NCBI GenBank assembly: GCA_024704765.1
Contig: JAKMXF010000299.1
Coordinates: 1,027,353-1,091,352 of the forward strand
Direction of reading: 5' to 3'
Length of the DNA stretch: 64,000 bases
DNA from: Oopsacas minuta
Taxonomy: Eukaryota; Porifera; Hexactinellida; Lyssacinosida; Leucopsacidae
Position numbers and translations under genes: made by a program. This document shows, in pieces, positions 35,291 through 45,634 of this stretch (the first letter of the stretch is position 1; the number at the start of each line of letters is the position of its first letter). Under the pieces are notes generated by a model. The model was not told where the DNA came from, searched no databases, and worked only from the letters and a program-made list of their open reading frames with translations.

Positions 35291-35898
35291 CTATACTAGA
35301 ATCTTGTCAAAAGTTTCTAGAACAGATTCATAATGATTACCTGTATGTACATTATATATTGATCCATTAGCATTAGCGGGAGTCGAATTCAATACCTCAT
35401 CAAATGAAGAACCTTTGTCGGAGAATACATTGCAACAATTTCCAGTCTCTTTCACAAACACCCATATATCAGTCTTATATAGAAGCGCTGCTGTAAATAG
35501 TTCCAAATCTTGGACTATACTAAACTAGAACTGACAATTTCGGTTGAATGCTCAATAGATAAAACATTACACAGTAATATGAAGACTCGATTAATTTCTC
35601 CCATCGCAATACTCCTCAAAATTGCAGCAAAAGCATGCAGTATTTGTTGTTTTAGAGTTTTATCTATTCTAAATGTTTTTGTCAAGTTATGACTCAGCTT
35701 ATGCATTATATGAGCAGAACACAAATGAATAACAGTTAAGACATCCACATCAACCGATCTTTCGTCTGAATTTAGAATTATCCAACAACGCTCTAGATAC
35801 CCTAAAATATTATCTTTATTAAATGCTATACACGTATTCTGAATTAATCCCCAACCGTAATCTATTTCCACTCTTGTAATGATTATTTCTTTGTGCAC
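35291..35898 (-). pseudogene. MULE-like transposase fragment with C-terminal OTU-like half
   Basis: The frame 35515-35898 reads VEIDYGWGLIQNTCIAFN, GYLERCWIILNSDERSVD and VIHLCSAHIMHKLSHNL. I associate this pattern with animal transposase-derived proteins (Asp in EIDYGW, C-x2-H in LCSAHIMH). The frame 35291-35506 then gives ELFTAALLYKTDIWVF and SIYNVHTGNHYESV, matching the OTU segment from the GT-x-x-EL block through the catalytic-His block (HYESV). The OTU Cys box (DGNC) is not visible, so the peptidase half is incomplete. Stops and shifts separate the pieces. The superfamily name is tentative. Confidence 0.55.
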
Positions 35899-36149
35899 AA
35901 AATATATTTATTATTATGCTTTAACTCTACAACATCTCGACTACCATATTACACATATCCCTGTAGCAGATATGAGAAGTTAGGACAAAGGAACTGTTGA
36001 GATGATCTACTTCCTTAGCAAATGGTACTTGAATTCAATGTTAGTTCTGTCAATTGCGAGGTCGATGCAGGATTAGGATTATGCAGCCTAGAGTACACAT
36101 CATGTTTGGCTACAGTCATCAACTTCGGGGCCAAAAGTAAATCATTCAA

Positions 36150-36746
36150 ACTGTTCATGTTTATCGAAGAACTAATACAAACAATCTCACCAATTACCGG
36201 GTTGATGTCCCTCCCACTGAAAAAGTCAAATATCCTGGAAAAATCATGGTATGGGGCGTGATGTCATACCAAGGACTCTCAGATCTCCATATAATCCCCC
36301 AAAGACAAACTGTGCCATCAGAATATTATGTAAAAGTCCTATTGAAACTGTCTCTAACATCCAGCATACTTCAAACGAGAGATTCAGAGACGATCATAGA
36401 GAGAAAATTGTTGCCAGATAGGTCCCAAGCAATTTTTCAACAAGATGGAGCCCCGCACATACTTCCAAAAGAAGCCAGGAGTGGTTGAAAAACAATATGG
36501 CAGGTTTGGGACAAAAGAATTATGGCCTCCGAACTCACCAGACTTAAATCCTTCGAAAACCTCTGGGCTATTTTGCAAACCAAGCTAGATGCAAAGGAGC
36601 GCGCAACCAACCTAAAAGTTTTAGAAAAACAGTTAAATTTGGTCTGGAAAGAAATCTCACCGGAGACACTAGAAAGACTCATAGCTGGGATGCTTGGTCG
36701 AATTGGAAAATGTCTAAAACTGCATGGAGATTACATAGGAAAGTAA
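36150..36746 (+). pseudogene. Tc1 transposase C-terminal half, broken
   Basis: In order: KVKYPGKIMVWGVMSYQGLS and LHIIPQRQTVPSEYYVKVLL (spanning two overlapping frames at 36200-36340), AIFQQDGAP (second Asp, about 36425-36460), then after a shift SFENLWAILQTKLD, with the final Glu in the region matching NPxENLW, and LHGDYIGK at the end. It is diverged from but related to the Tc1 at 26436-27505. The N-terminal DNA-binding domains are missing. Confidence 0.8.
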
Positions 36747-36819
36747 CACCAGATCTATTTAGATAAAACTAGAGAATAGCGGGGGTTTTAAAAAGGGATA
36801 TCAATTTCTTAACACCCTG
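36150..36819 (+). mobile_element. 5'-truncated Tc1 element with right terminus
   Basis: The right end is CTTAACACCCTG (ending 36819, followed by TA), related to the CAGGGTGTAA terminus of the Tc1 at 26362. No left terminus was found upstream, so only about the last 670 bp remain. Confidence 0.7.
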
Positions 36820-37127
36820 TACTATGATTACACTTTTGTCGCCAAATACTTGGAGGTGTGTTATCAAGTGCTGGTATAGGAAATATTCTCAACACATTTG
36901 GTCCTGTGCATTCAAAAGTTAGGAATAGCTTAGGAATTGCTAAAGCAGGAAAATTAGTATTTATATACAAGCTGTTGAATCCCCACGAATAATATCTCCC
37001 AGTTCTTCATAAATACGTACTCTAGTTTTTCACCTTCTTCATTAATAAATTTTTAGTTATTCGGATTCATCAGTGACTAATATTCTATTATACATACATT
37101 GCGAATTTATGGTAGAATTCCACGTGA

Positions 37128-37509
37128 TTATGAGTAGATAAAAATAAACAGAAGACTAAATGTGATAAATGAAATAAATGCAATAATCTGATTTAAATCA
37201 GAAAAATCATGATTTTTTATTTTTTTAATAAATTCATGAACTTCCAACCCTATGGCATCGAGGGAGTACAAATCCAAACTCTTAATACAAGTCTTATTGA
37301 CTAAGGTTTGTTGTCTATTTTCAATATACAGTATTTCTCGAAAGTACTTCTGGACGATTATATATTTCGAGGATCCTTCAGGGGTGCGATTATTCGAAGA
37401 AGAGCTACTTACTATTCGAGGAAAAAGGTATCTAAATTCTGCCCAATATATCAAAGATTGTATTATTTCTCCACATTGTATAATTATATTTTCGTTTCGA
37501 CCCTCCTTC
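37128..37509 (-). CDS. Unrecognised ORF ending in a hydrophobic segment
   Basis: A stop-to-stop frame of about 127 codons with no strong ATG at its start (the first Met-like codon at 37454 is TTG). Residues are well mixed, with a serine run (SSSSSNN) and a C-terminal hydrophobic stretch (about the last 22 residues, IIAFISFITFSLLFIFIYS) that could be a tail anchor. I do not recognise the family. It could be the last exon of a gene or chance; an opposite-strand frame also stays open here. Confidence 0.22.
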
Positions 37510-39184
37510 TATGGAACCAAATAGTTTGATTACTTCAAGTGGAATCAATATTTCAAAATTTAACTTCATTTCTGTCTAGTTAAATTATTTCCGTCTCATC
37601 GGAATGTGTGTTAGATGTATAGTAATCAATTGCTATAACAAAAGTTAGATTATCTTGACACGTTTTCTGGCGAGTACGACGCATGTAATATATTTATGCT
37701 CCATTTTAGTTCCACGAGTCCCACTTTTTAGTTTCAATTCATACAAAGAAGTTGTGAGTTCACTTTCTGTTGGCCCTGGCGTTAGCGGTTCTATTTGGGG
37801 CATTATTTGTAAAAAACTACATGGCTGCAATAAACGGCTCAACGAAAATCAATTATTTGAAAATTGGAAAATAATTCGCACAATAAGCGTGTGTTATTCG
37901 AGCGAGTAATTTATCCATCAGTCTCGCCTCAGCCATCTATAGATTTCACACCGTGTAAATCGCGTCCTCAATGTCTACGATCCCCACAAAGTACAACGAA
38001 ATCATTGATTGTGGGTATAGTCTCAACTCTTTCTCGATAGAGGATTCGCCACTCTTCAAACTGCCAGAATGTATCGAGATACTGTCCATTGCCTGGAATC
38101 TGCATCTTCTTTTCATGATAATCATGAGGGTATATGTTGAGGTTCAATTGAACAGGATTTGTTAGATGTCAGGCTAATGGTAATTTGGTCTTCAGCTGGA
38201 TCTAACCCAACTCATTACTATGATTTGAGGGATGACCAATGTAGTATCAACCTTTGCGGATGTAATGATAGTCAGATATTATTATTACAACAATCACCAG
38301 GCTCAGTTATGAAATTATTGTTGTAACTTTTACCGTTATCTGAGTCCAAATTCTTACGAAAATTTTGGGAATTTGAAAGTATAAAATTTGTACAGTGTAG
38401 TTCATTCGCAAATATATTTCCAAAAAGTTAATATGAACATCAAGTATTGAGCAGACAACCTTGTTGGTAATGTGGATGGTTCTACATAAAATTGATAGTA
38501 TATCATATATTTTTGTTTGAGAATAAGTACTGCTTCTGACCAAAGATCAGATGAGTAAATTTGTTCATTGGATAGTCAAATTGCGAGACCAGTTTCATGT
38601 ATAGATATTGAGGCATTTAATGCTGTCCATACTAATTGCATTAATACTAGAATATGTGGAATATAAAATTTCCCCGGATTGTCCCCAACCCCTGGCCCTG
38701 AAAATATTCCTCATCATCTGTTGATGAGGATTTTGCAGATGAAGATCCTATCAAGTGCAACAATATTATTAAAAATACAGTTAATTACCAAATAGTCCCG
38801 TTATATGATAAATCTGATGAATTTCTTATGTCACTGAGTCGATCGTCAATGGTGAATTTCTTCTTGAGATTGGTCAATCGGATAGTATACATTTTATCGA
38901 TTTACATGAAGAGAAAGGTTGAATAGAGATTAGACAACTGTGTTTAGCAATTAATTATCTAAAATATATCTTGCATGTGATCTTAAATTTCACAATTATT
39001 GCTCTAAAATTTCTTCCAGTCGTAAAATAAATGCGCCCTATTTTCGAGCATCTGCTGAATGCAAGTTTTATAATTTTACAAATTTGAGTTTAGTGTTGAC
39101 GAGATTGTACTACAAATATAATGACAATAGAATCTGGAGTAAGTGGTTCACTCTCCTTGCAACTTTCTGATGGAGAGACTGTAA
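37510..39184. other. Spacer with one unassigned open stretch near 38700-38930
   Basis: A plus-strand frame near 38700-38930 (begins SSSSVDEDFADEDPIKCNN-like, no ATG) stays open for about 75 codons. It starts at a perfect hairpin CCTCATCA/TGATGAGG (38709-38730). No family was recognised. Confidence 0.25.
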
Positions 39185-40080
39185 ATGTACCTTGGGTCAA
39201 TTATGTTGGTTAAGCCGTGTGCAGGCGTTTGCGCCTGTTTGGAGCGTTGCTGTATTCTTTGTGTGACAACAAATGGTTGCGATGTTCCATATCCAGCTCC
39301 AGCGCTATCCAAACTTCAACAGCCTCACTCAGTTGGCAACTGTCACTCTGCACTTTATCAAGAGCTACAGTGGTATGCTTCATACTTCTTAGATAGTCTT
39401 CGGCATTCCTGTTGATATTAATATCTCGCACTTTCTATGCAGTCAATATTGTCGCGGTGTTCTTTGCATAGTTTGAGGATCATTGCCCAGTTATCTAGGT
39501 AACATTGAAGAGAATCCGCGAGAGCGTTCCAGAGAATTCCTGTGGGAGCACAATTTTTTGGAGCCTGTAGATTTGTACCATGCAGTTGGGAGATGAGAAT
39601 TCCGAAAATATTTCGCTATCTGAATTATATGTTCCTTCACACTGGGTATTTCGACATCTTAGGCTAGAAGATTAATTTAATGTGCTGAACATACATAGGA
39701 TATTATGTTTGTCTATGTAGTATGACTATCAGATGCCTTTTATTGCCGCAGTTTGACCATGTTTGACGCGTTGTCAGTGACGGAGTTACTTACTTTACAA
39801 TCGTATCCTTGCTTATATCAAAGATACGTTTCTGAGACAGAAGCTGGATATTCTACTGCAAGATGTCTGAATCGGCACTATCATCATGTATTGTAGCTGA
39901 TTACAGTAACACAATCATGATAATGTTGCTTTGAGTCTAGCAACTAGTCCTTGCATCTCCTTCCCATACTTCTTTCAATCCGCACAGCATCAGCTTTACC
40001 AGCTACTTTTTTTGTTTCAAAACTGCCATATAGAGTCATCCTTTCGTCCAGACATAATGGATCACAAGCGGCGAGATTTA
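39185..40080 (-). pseudogene. hAT-superfamily transposase relic (core and domain junction)
   Basis: On the minus strand: VSNSVTDNASNMVKLRQ (about 39765-39800), the D-N-A-x-N-M block of hAT catalytic cores. CSAH-INL (about 39675-39695, with a stop) matches the C-x-A-H-x-L-N-L block. LPTAWY follows near 39570. ALDKVQSDSCQLSEAVEVWI (39290-39370) resembles the segment before the dimerisation domain. Stops are frequent. The adjacent DD37D element begins at 40127, only about 50 bp upstream of the readable part. Confidence 0.65.
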
Positions 40081-40126
40081 TGATATATTATCAGTGTAAA
40101 TAATAGAGCCAGCCGTAGTATATATA

Positions 40127-41430
40127 CAGGGTGAGCCATAAATACTGTTACTGATATACTATCTAACAATATTCTATATTTCATATAGGAATTCTTTATA
40201 TTATTATGCTATAATTCATTCTAGACCTTATACTCTAAAATATTTATTCATTATGGCATCTGGACACTAATCAATCGATTTTTGTACTGATTAGCAATGG
40301 AACTTCAGCGAGCAGCTGTTATACAGCTTTATGGGCGGGAAATTCCAAGGTTGAAATCGCTAAACTACTGAAAACGAATAAGATGGTCATAAACCGGTCA
40401 TTGTCCCGTTACAATGATACCGGATTGATGACTGACTGACGTAGACCTGGTCGCCCGCGAACTGTAAATACCTTTTCTAAGATAAGTCGTGTATCTCAGA
40501 GGATCCGCCGAAATTCCTCAAGAAGCATCAGAAAAATGGCCAAGGATATACAAATTAGTAGGGAATCAATGAGAAGAATTGTACGAAGTGACCTACAGAT
40601 GAAAGCCTATAAATTGAATAAGTGCCAGCTTCTTAGCGAGCAAAATAAGAACAAGCGGTTACAAAGATGTAAAGAATTGGTTTCGCATTTCAAAAACCAC
40701 GCCCATAGAGATATCCTCTTCTCAGATGAGAAATTGTTCACTGTAGAACAAGTGTTAAACTCCCAAAACGATAGAATCCTTGCTACTGCGAACAATACTT
40801 TCCCTAAATCCACTTTCCAGGTGTCTAGAGCCAAAATGCCAGCTTCAGTAATGGTGCGGGGAGGCATCACATTTGATGGTCGGACACCCCTCGTTTTCAT
40901 CCCCCAGGGTCTAAAAACCAATCAAACTGTATACCGTGATTTGATACTGAAGAAGGTTGTCAAACCTTAGGCCAAAAAAACATTATCAAAATAGAAAATG
41001 GGTATTCCAACAAGACTCAGCACCTGCTCATAAAGCGAAAGCGACACAACAGTGGTGCAAAGAATTTTCCAGGGCTAATTTCTACCGAAGAGTGGCCTCC
41101 TTGCTCCCCTGACATCAACCCTCTCGATTATTCAGTATGGCCCATTTTAGAGAGCAAGGTCAACTTTAAAAAACACCATAGTATTTACGAGCTAAAGAAA
41201 ACCTTGTCTCGAGAATGAAAGAATATTTCAGACTGTGATATTCGTTCTAGCGTGGACTCCTTCCCTACTCATATTGTTAGGTGTATTAATGTCGAGGGGG
41301 TATATTCGAATGATACTCGAAATATATTTCTATGTAGAGATTCTGACATTTGTTAGAAATTTCGTGTCAATAGCTTCAATATATATATTTTATAGATACA
41401 ACAATTGGTAAGTATTTATGGGTCACCCTG
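40127..41430 (+). mobile_element. Tc1/mariner-superfamily element (DD37D-type), 1304 bp, TIRs and TA site
   Basis: Left end CAGGGTGAGCCATAAATACT and inverted right end CAGGGTGACCCATAAATACT (one mismatch in the first 20), flanked by TA (40125-40126, 41431-41432). It carries a plus-strand transposase pseudogene. Confidence 0.88.
40305..41340 (+). pseudogene. maT-like (DD37D) transposase, broken
   Basis: From the ATG at 40305: RAAVIQLYGRE-type start, then in the next frame KVEIAKLLKTNKMVINRSL and RRPGRPRTVNT. The open frame 40536-40970 holds MAKDIQISRESMRRIVRSDL and the catalytic block ILFSDEKLFTVEQVLNSQND (40710-40770). After shifts come FQQDSAPAHKAKATQQW (about 41010-41060) and SPDINPLDYSVWPILESKV (about 41108-41165). 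Counting across the shifts gives about 37 residues between the second and third Asp, suggesting DD37D (maT). At least three frameshifts or stops. Confidence 0.78.
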
Positions 41431-41782
41431 TACACAAACATTAACATATCGAAGCCATTATTTAGTATCATAAACAATACATCTATTATTAACTGAAGCC
41501 ATCACACTTTTATCAAAGAAAAATCGAAGAAATTTACAAATGGGAATACATTTCCAAAAAAATATACTATCAGGATTTTGAATTGTTTTTAAGTGATTTA
41601 AATCAAACCAACCCTGATTTGTAGACTACAAATGAGACTTTGCATATTCTATAATTCATTGATGAGTAATTCATAATGAGTTAGCTGAGATCAAACAGTT
41701 GATATTGCAATAATCTGTGTCTGTATGCGTTACTATAGTTAGAATGGATTAGATTGTTTCATTACATTTGTGTGCTTAGTAC

Positions 41783-42145
41783 AAATCTATTCGAGATTCA
41801 ACTCAACCAAGACAGTTTGCAAACCTAAATATCTCCAAAATTTTGAGTATTTTAACATAATATGTTTAAAAACATAAACTTCCATACAGCAGGAGTCCAT
41901 GTCCATGATTTCAGGAAAACAGAATTTGTTTAAGTATACTAAATTCATATGTGGACTACTGCTCGTTAGATGCACCAATTTCTATTATAAAAATACAAGT
42001 TTGTAAATATAAACTCAATTTCAGAAATGTCTGTATCTCTTCTCTCGAATAGTCAAAGTATTTACACACTGACCATGGTAAGTTAGTCAAACCAATAGTT
42101 GAAGTACTGCTGGTCGAATATTCAGCCAAATTCACACTCATCTTG
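41783..42145 (-). repeat. Dispersed repeat C, copy 2
   Basis: Inverted relative to 32470-32812, sharing TTGGCTGAATATTCGACCAG and GGTGCATCTAACGAGCAGTA. Non-coding by the indel pattern. Confidence 0.75.
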
Positions 42146-43540
42146 TAAATCTGAAAAATATGTGCCTGTCAATAAGTCGATTATAATTGGAGTCGCTTTG
42201 CAATCGGTCACCTTTTCATTTTGACATTTGGTGGATTTATCAAAAGACCCTACACTGGTGATTGAATACTAAAATGTAGTTGAAATCACGCTTCCTCGTC
42301 CCTGGTTCAGTCCATAACTAGCCCCGATAAAACTCCCAGACCCATCAGGTAGTGAACTACATCACAGATCCGTCCATTTGCAACATTTCTCAGCTATAAT
42401 CCAATCAAGCTCCATTCCTCTTCTATGTTTATAATTTCCCCGAGTATATTCCATGATCAATTTGAAATGTGATGATGAATGCTGTCTCGAATGAATACTT
42501 ATTAAGATATATAAAATGTGGATAATATACACTCGTATTTATATTAAAGAAAGGGTGTTCAGTGTATATTTCACTGCTTGAATATGTGTAGTCTCAGACT
42601 AGATGAAACCTTTGGCAAAACCTACAAAGTCGACCAATTGCAGATTTGCCTACAATTGGAATCACCCATGTTTGTATGTTCGAAAATTATTGAAGAAACT
42701 GTGAGACAACTAGGGCTGATTTTGGTATACAGGGGATTTGGGACTGGATGGGACATATTCGAGTCTTTGACAAAAGTTCACACCTATGACGAATTATGGC
42801 ATAATTGTTACCTTCTTTGATTTCGAAAAATCATATTATTAGCCACTGCTCAGCCAATATGAACGATAGAAGGTTGAAATTTGAAGCACAGGTCCCCTCA
42901 ATATCCTAAATGTCCTTACGTCATGACTTTTACCAAATGCAAACTCATCAGTTTCATTGTCGCCACAGAAGGACATGAATTATAATTTGGATGGAACTTC
43001 ATTGTAATTAGGATGGAATTCATTTTCTAATAATAGATAACTTAAAGATTATCTCTTATATTATGTTAAGGGCACCGCAAACTGTTTAGCTGGCCTTGTA
43101 GCTAGGCCCCCACGAACTGTAAGACCGGCCCTGCTGGTGCACCAGTACTTCAATAATTATAAGAAATATATAATTAATAAACATGTTCTAAATCTGAACT
43201 CTCGAACTAGGCTAGATTAAGGATATATTAGGGTAGACAATCAGTAATATACTTTGCAATCCCCAGATTTCTTGTTCTTAGAAGTCGGATTTAGTATTCG
43301 AATTAGTGCCGGGATGTCGGAATTGACTTGCTTCTATTTCCTAGATAAGAAAAACAGGTACTGGGTTCATTTCCCCAGGTGCAATAGATCGGGACCTGGG
43401 ATAGCAACACCATAAATAATCTAATGAATATAGATTATGGAATTATTGAAATGTCTCCATAATATAGCCAACATATTCCTTCAATACAATAGTAATAAAA
43501 GTTACATAATTGATACCCCCGAATTCACTCTGCATGCAAC
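42146..43540. other. Spacer with a hAT-like terminus at about 43075-43132
   Basis: The frame at 42578-42820 has no recognised domain. CAGGGCCGGTCTTACAGTTC (minus, from 43132) with GGGGGCCTAGC is a hAT-like end similar to 21514. Confidence 0.35.
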
Positions 43541-45634
43541 CTATATATCCTTGAAGATGTCACTGCGATTATTATGAAAATCAGTCCTGACTTCGATAGA
43601 TGAAGAATTACACTGTATTTGTGTTATATCTCTGGAATATGCACAGGATACATCATTCTGAATTATTGTATTTCCACATTCTGTCACTTCTTCATTGATG
43701 AATTCGGTTGAAGAACATTTGGGAATAATATTAGTATCAGTTGTATTTTCTAGAGATGAATACAAGAACTTAGGGGCTTTCCTTAATGGTAAATAAGCTC
43801 TAAAATGAGAAACTATATCAGAAGTAAAACCTGAATCGTTTTTGCATGGTGGAACTTCACTACTTCGAACATCTCTAAGTATCGAGTTCTTCTTATATTC
43901 CCTATATATACTTACTTTTCCAATGCTAGCTTGAGAAATACCTTTTTCTATTTTCTTCTTTTGTAATTGAACATATTGCTTTCCTTCTGCTACCATTTCT
44001 GATGTCATTTCATCCTCACCAACAAACTGTTGAAAACCAAAAAAAGACAATATACGTCTATCCAATTGAAATATTGTAATAATTACTACAATAATTATCA
44101 CAAGCGGGAAGTATATAAAAAAAAGAAGAGCAATTTCAGGCACAGAAGTGCCCCAAATTTCAAAGAAAGCAGGCTTTACATTAAGTGGTTTTCTTTTAGA
44201 AGTACTAGGCAGCCTTGCAAGGTCAACTAGATATAAATAATTCAAACACATGGATATAATCAACCGTGATAGCAAAATAGCAGAAAATAATAAGCTAAAT
44301 TCATTAGTTTGGTGATTTGGAGAAAGTCTATATTTATCGAATATCCGTATCCTAAATACAGAGAAATATGCACATAACGAAATGTATGCTAACAGAAGGA
44401 TAGACAAAACCTCAGAGGAAAAGTAATTTCTAGAATATAATCCAATTTCAATAACATAAGCAAGAATGGTAATCTTTGCAAATTGATTAAGAAAGATAGA
44501 AACTTCTGATATCAATATTATCGTAGACAATAAGACAGAAATACAAAATAAAGATATATAGATCCCTCGTACCACATATATTTTCCATATCCAATATAAT
44601 CGTGAGGGAATAGACCGAAGGTTATTTGAATGAGATTGATATTTGGAATTCATAACGATATCGCATTTATTGTTCATATTATTGATCATCATTTCCATTT
44701 CCAAAATAGTCTTTGTAAGTTGACTAAACTGTGTTGAGCTCAAAAATAAATTCCATGTTGATTTAAGGACTTTCGCATTAAGTTTCTCTATTTGATCAAG
44801 TGTAATCTTTTCTTCTCTCGAGGGATAATCTTGATAATCATCAATTTCATCATTAAATTGCGATGTTGATTCAGAGGGCAAATTCTTAATTACAATTCTC
44901 ATATATTTATATAGAGGATCATTGTATTTTATCAGTGTTTGAATATAATGTATCTCCTTTTCAGTCTCTTGCATATTTATTTCTGCTTCAATTTTTTCGT
45001 TGTAGGTTTTAGATGCACGAAAATACAAAAAGTTCAAGTATGAACGATAGCGAGATCTTTGCAAAAAGTAACGAGGAAGTTCTACTAATCCATAACCAAC
45101 TAGTATGATCAGAAAGAACAAAACCCAAACATTAGAAGCAGTGACAGCCATCGAAATAATGTTACTAAAGTTCCAACCCTCTTTAACAACAAGAAATATC
45201 ATCACAATAATGCATATTAGAATTAAGCTAACAAATACCAAACAGTTCTGGATAAAGGCCCAAAGTAGCCTCTTCCAGATAGAAAAATAATGAACAGAAA
45301 CGTAAGATTGAAACAAGGGTAATATAACCCAGGATAAAATTTGAAGAATCCAGTAAAGAAGTAGCCAAATAATTCGTATTGGATCAGGTGAAATATATGA
45401 GTAGGGCATTTGGCAGGATTTATTAGTTGTATTCAAGGTAAAACATGCATCATAAAAAGATGAGGAAATATCAAGTGGTAGAAGGAAGATAACAATAAAG
45501 GAAAAAAACCAAACAGCCAATGAAGAAATAGTTACGAAAAGATTCTGCTTGAAAATATTACCGAAATAGTAAATGAGAAAGAGGGAAGTTGTTAAGGAGA
45601 ACAAGACTTCAAAAAGTAATACAATAAATGTCAT
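43541..45634 (-). CDS. LMBRD2: LMBR1-domain membrane protein (LMBRD2-like)
   Basis: A 697-residue single frame without introns. Hydrophobic segments lie near residues 1-24, 33-53, 86-107, 124-150, 163-183, 355-376, 385-426 (two), 445-467 and 498-523, giving roughly nine or ten membrane passes. Family blocks: YWILQILSWVILPLFQSYV (94-112), VGYGLVELPRYFLQRSRYRS (179-198), a coiled cytosolic loop (about 205-345), and YRLSPNHQTNEFSLLFSAIL followed by CLNYL (435-466), a block I associate with LMBRD2. The Ser/Asn-rich tail (550-697) is hydrophilic. LMBRD2 is a multipass membrane protein implicated in receptor signalling. Length matches the family. The start is the first ATG, directly before the first membrane segment. 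No neighbouring gene shares its strand. Confidence 0.88.
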   Translation of the reverse strand: MTFIVLLFEVLFSLTTSLFLIYYFGNIFKQNLFVTISSLAVWFFSFIVIFLLPLDISSSFYDACFTLNTTNKSCQMPYSYISPDPIRIIWLLLYWILQILSWVILPLFQSYVSVHYFSIWKRLLWAFIQNCLVFVSLILICIIVMIFLVVKEGWNFSNIISMAVTASNVWVLFFLIILVGYGLVELPRYFLQRSRYRSYLNFLYFRASKTYNEKIEAEINMQETEKEIHYIQTLIKYNDPLYKYMRIVIKNLPSESTSQFNDEIDDYQDYPSREEKITLDQIEKLNAKVLKSTWNLFLSSTQFSQLTKTILEMEMMINNMNNKCDIVMNSKYQSHSNNLRSIPSRLYWIWKIYVVRGIYISLFCISVLLSTIILISEVSIFLNQFAKITILAYVIEIGLYSRNYFSSEVLSILLLAYISLCAYFSVFRIRIFDKYRLSPNHQTNEFSLLFSAILLSRLIISMCLNYLYLVDLARLPSTSKRKPLNVKPAFFEIWGTSVPEIALLFFIYFPLVIIIVVIITIFQLDRRILSFFGFQQFVGEDEMTSEMVAEGKQYVQLQKKKIEKGISQASIGKVSIYREYKKNSILRDVRSSEVPPCKNDSGFTSDIVSHFRAYLPLRKAPKFLYSSLENTTDTNIIPKCSSTEFINEEVTECGNTIIQNDVSCAYSRDITQIQCNSSSIEVRTDFHNNRSDIFKDI

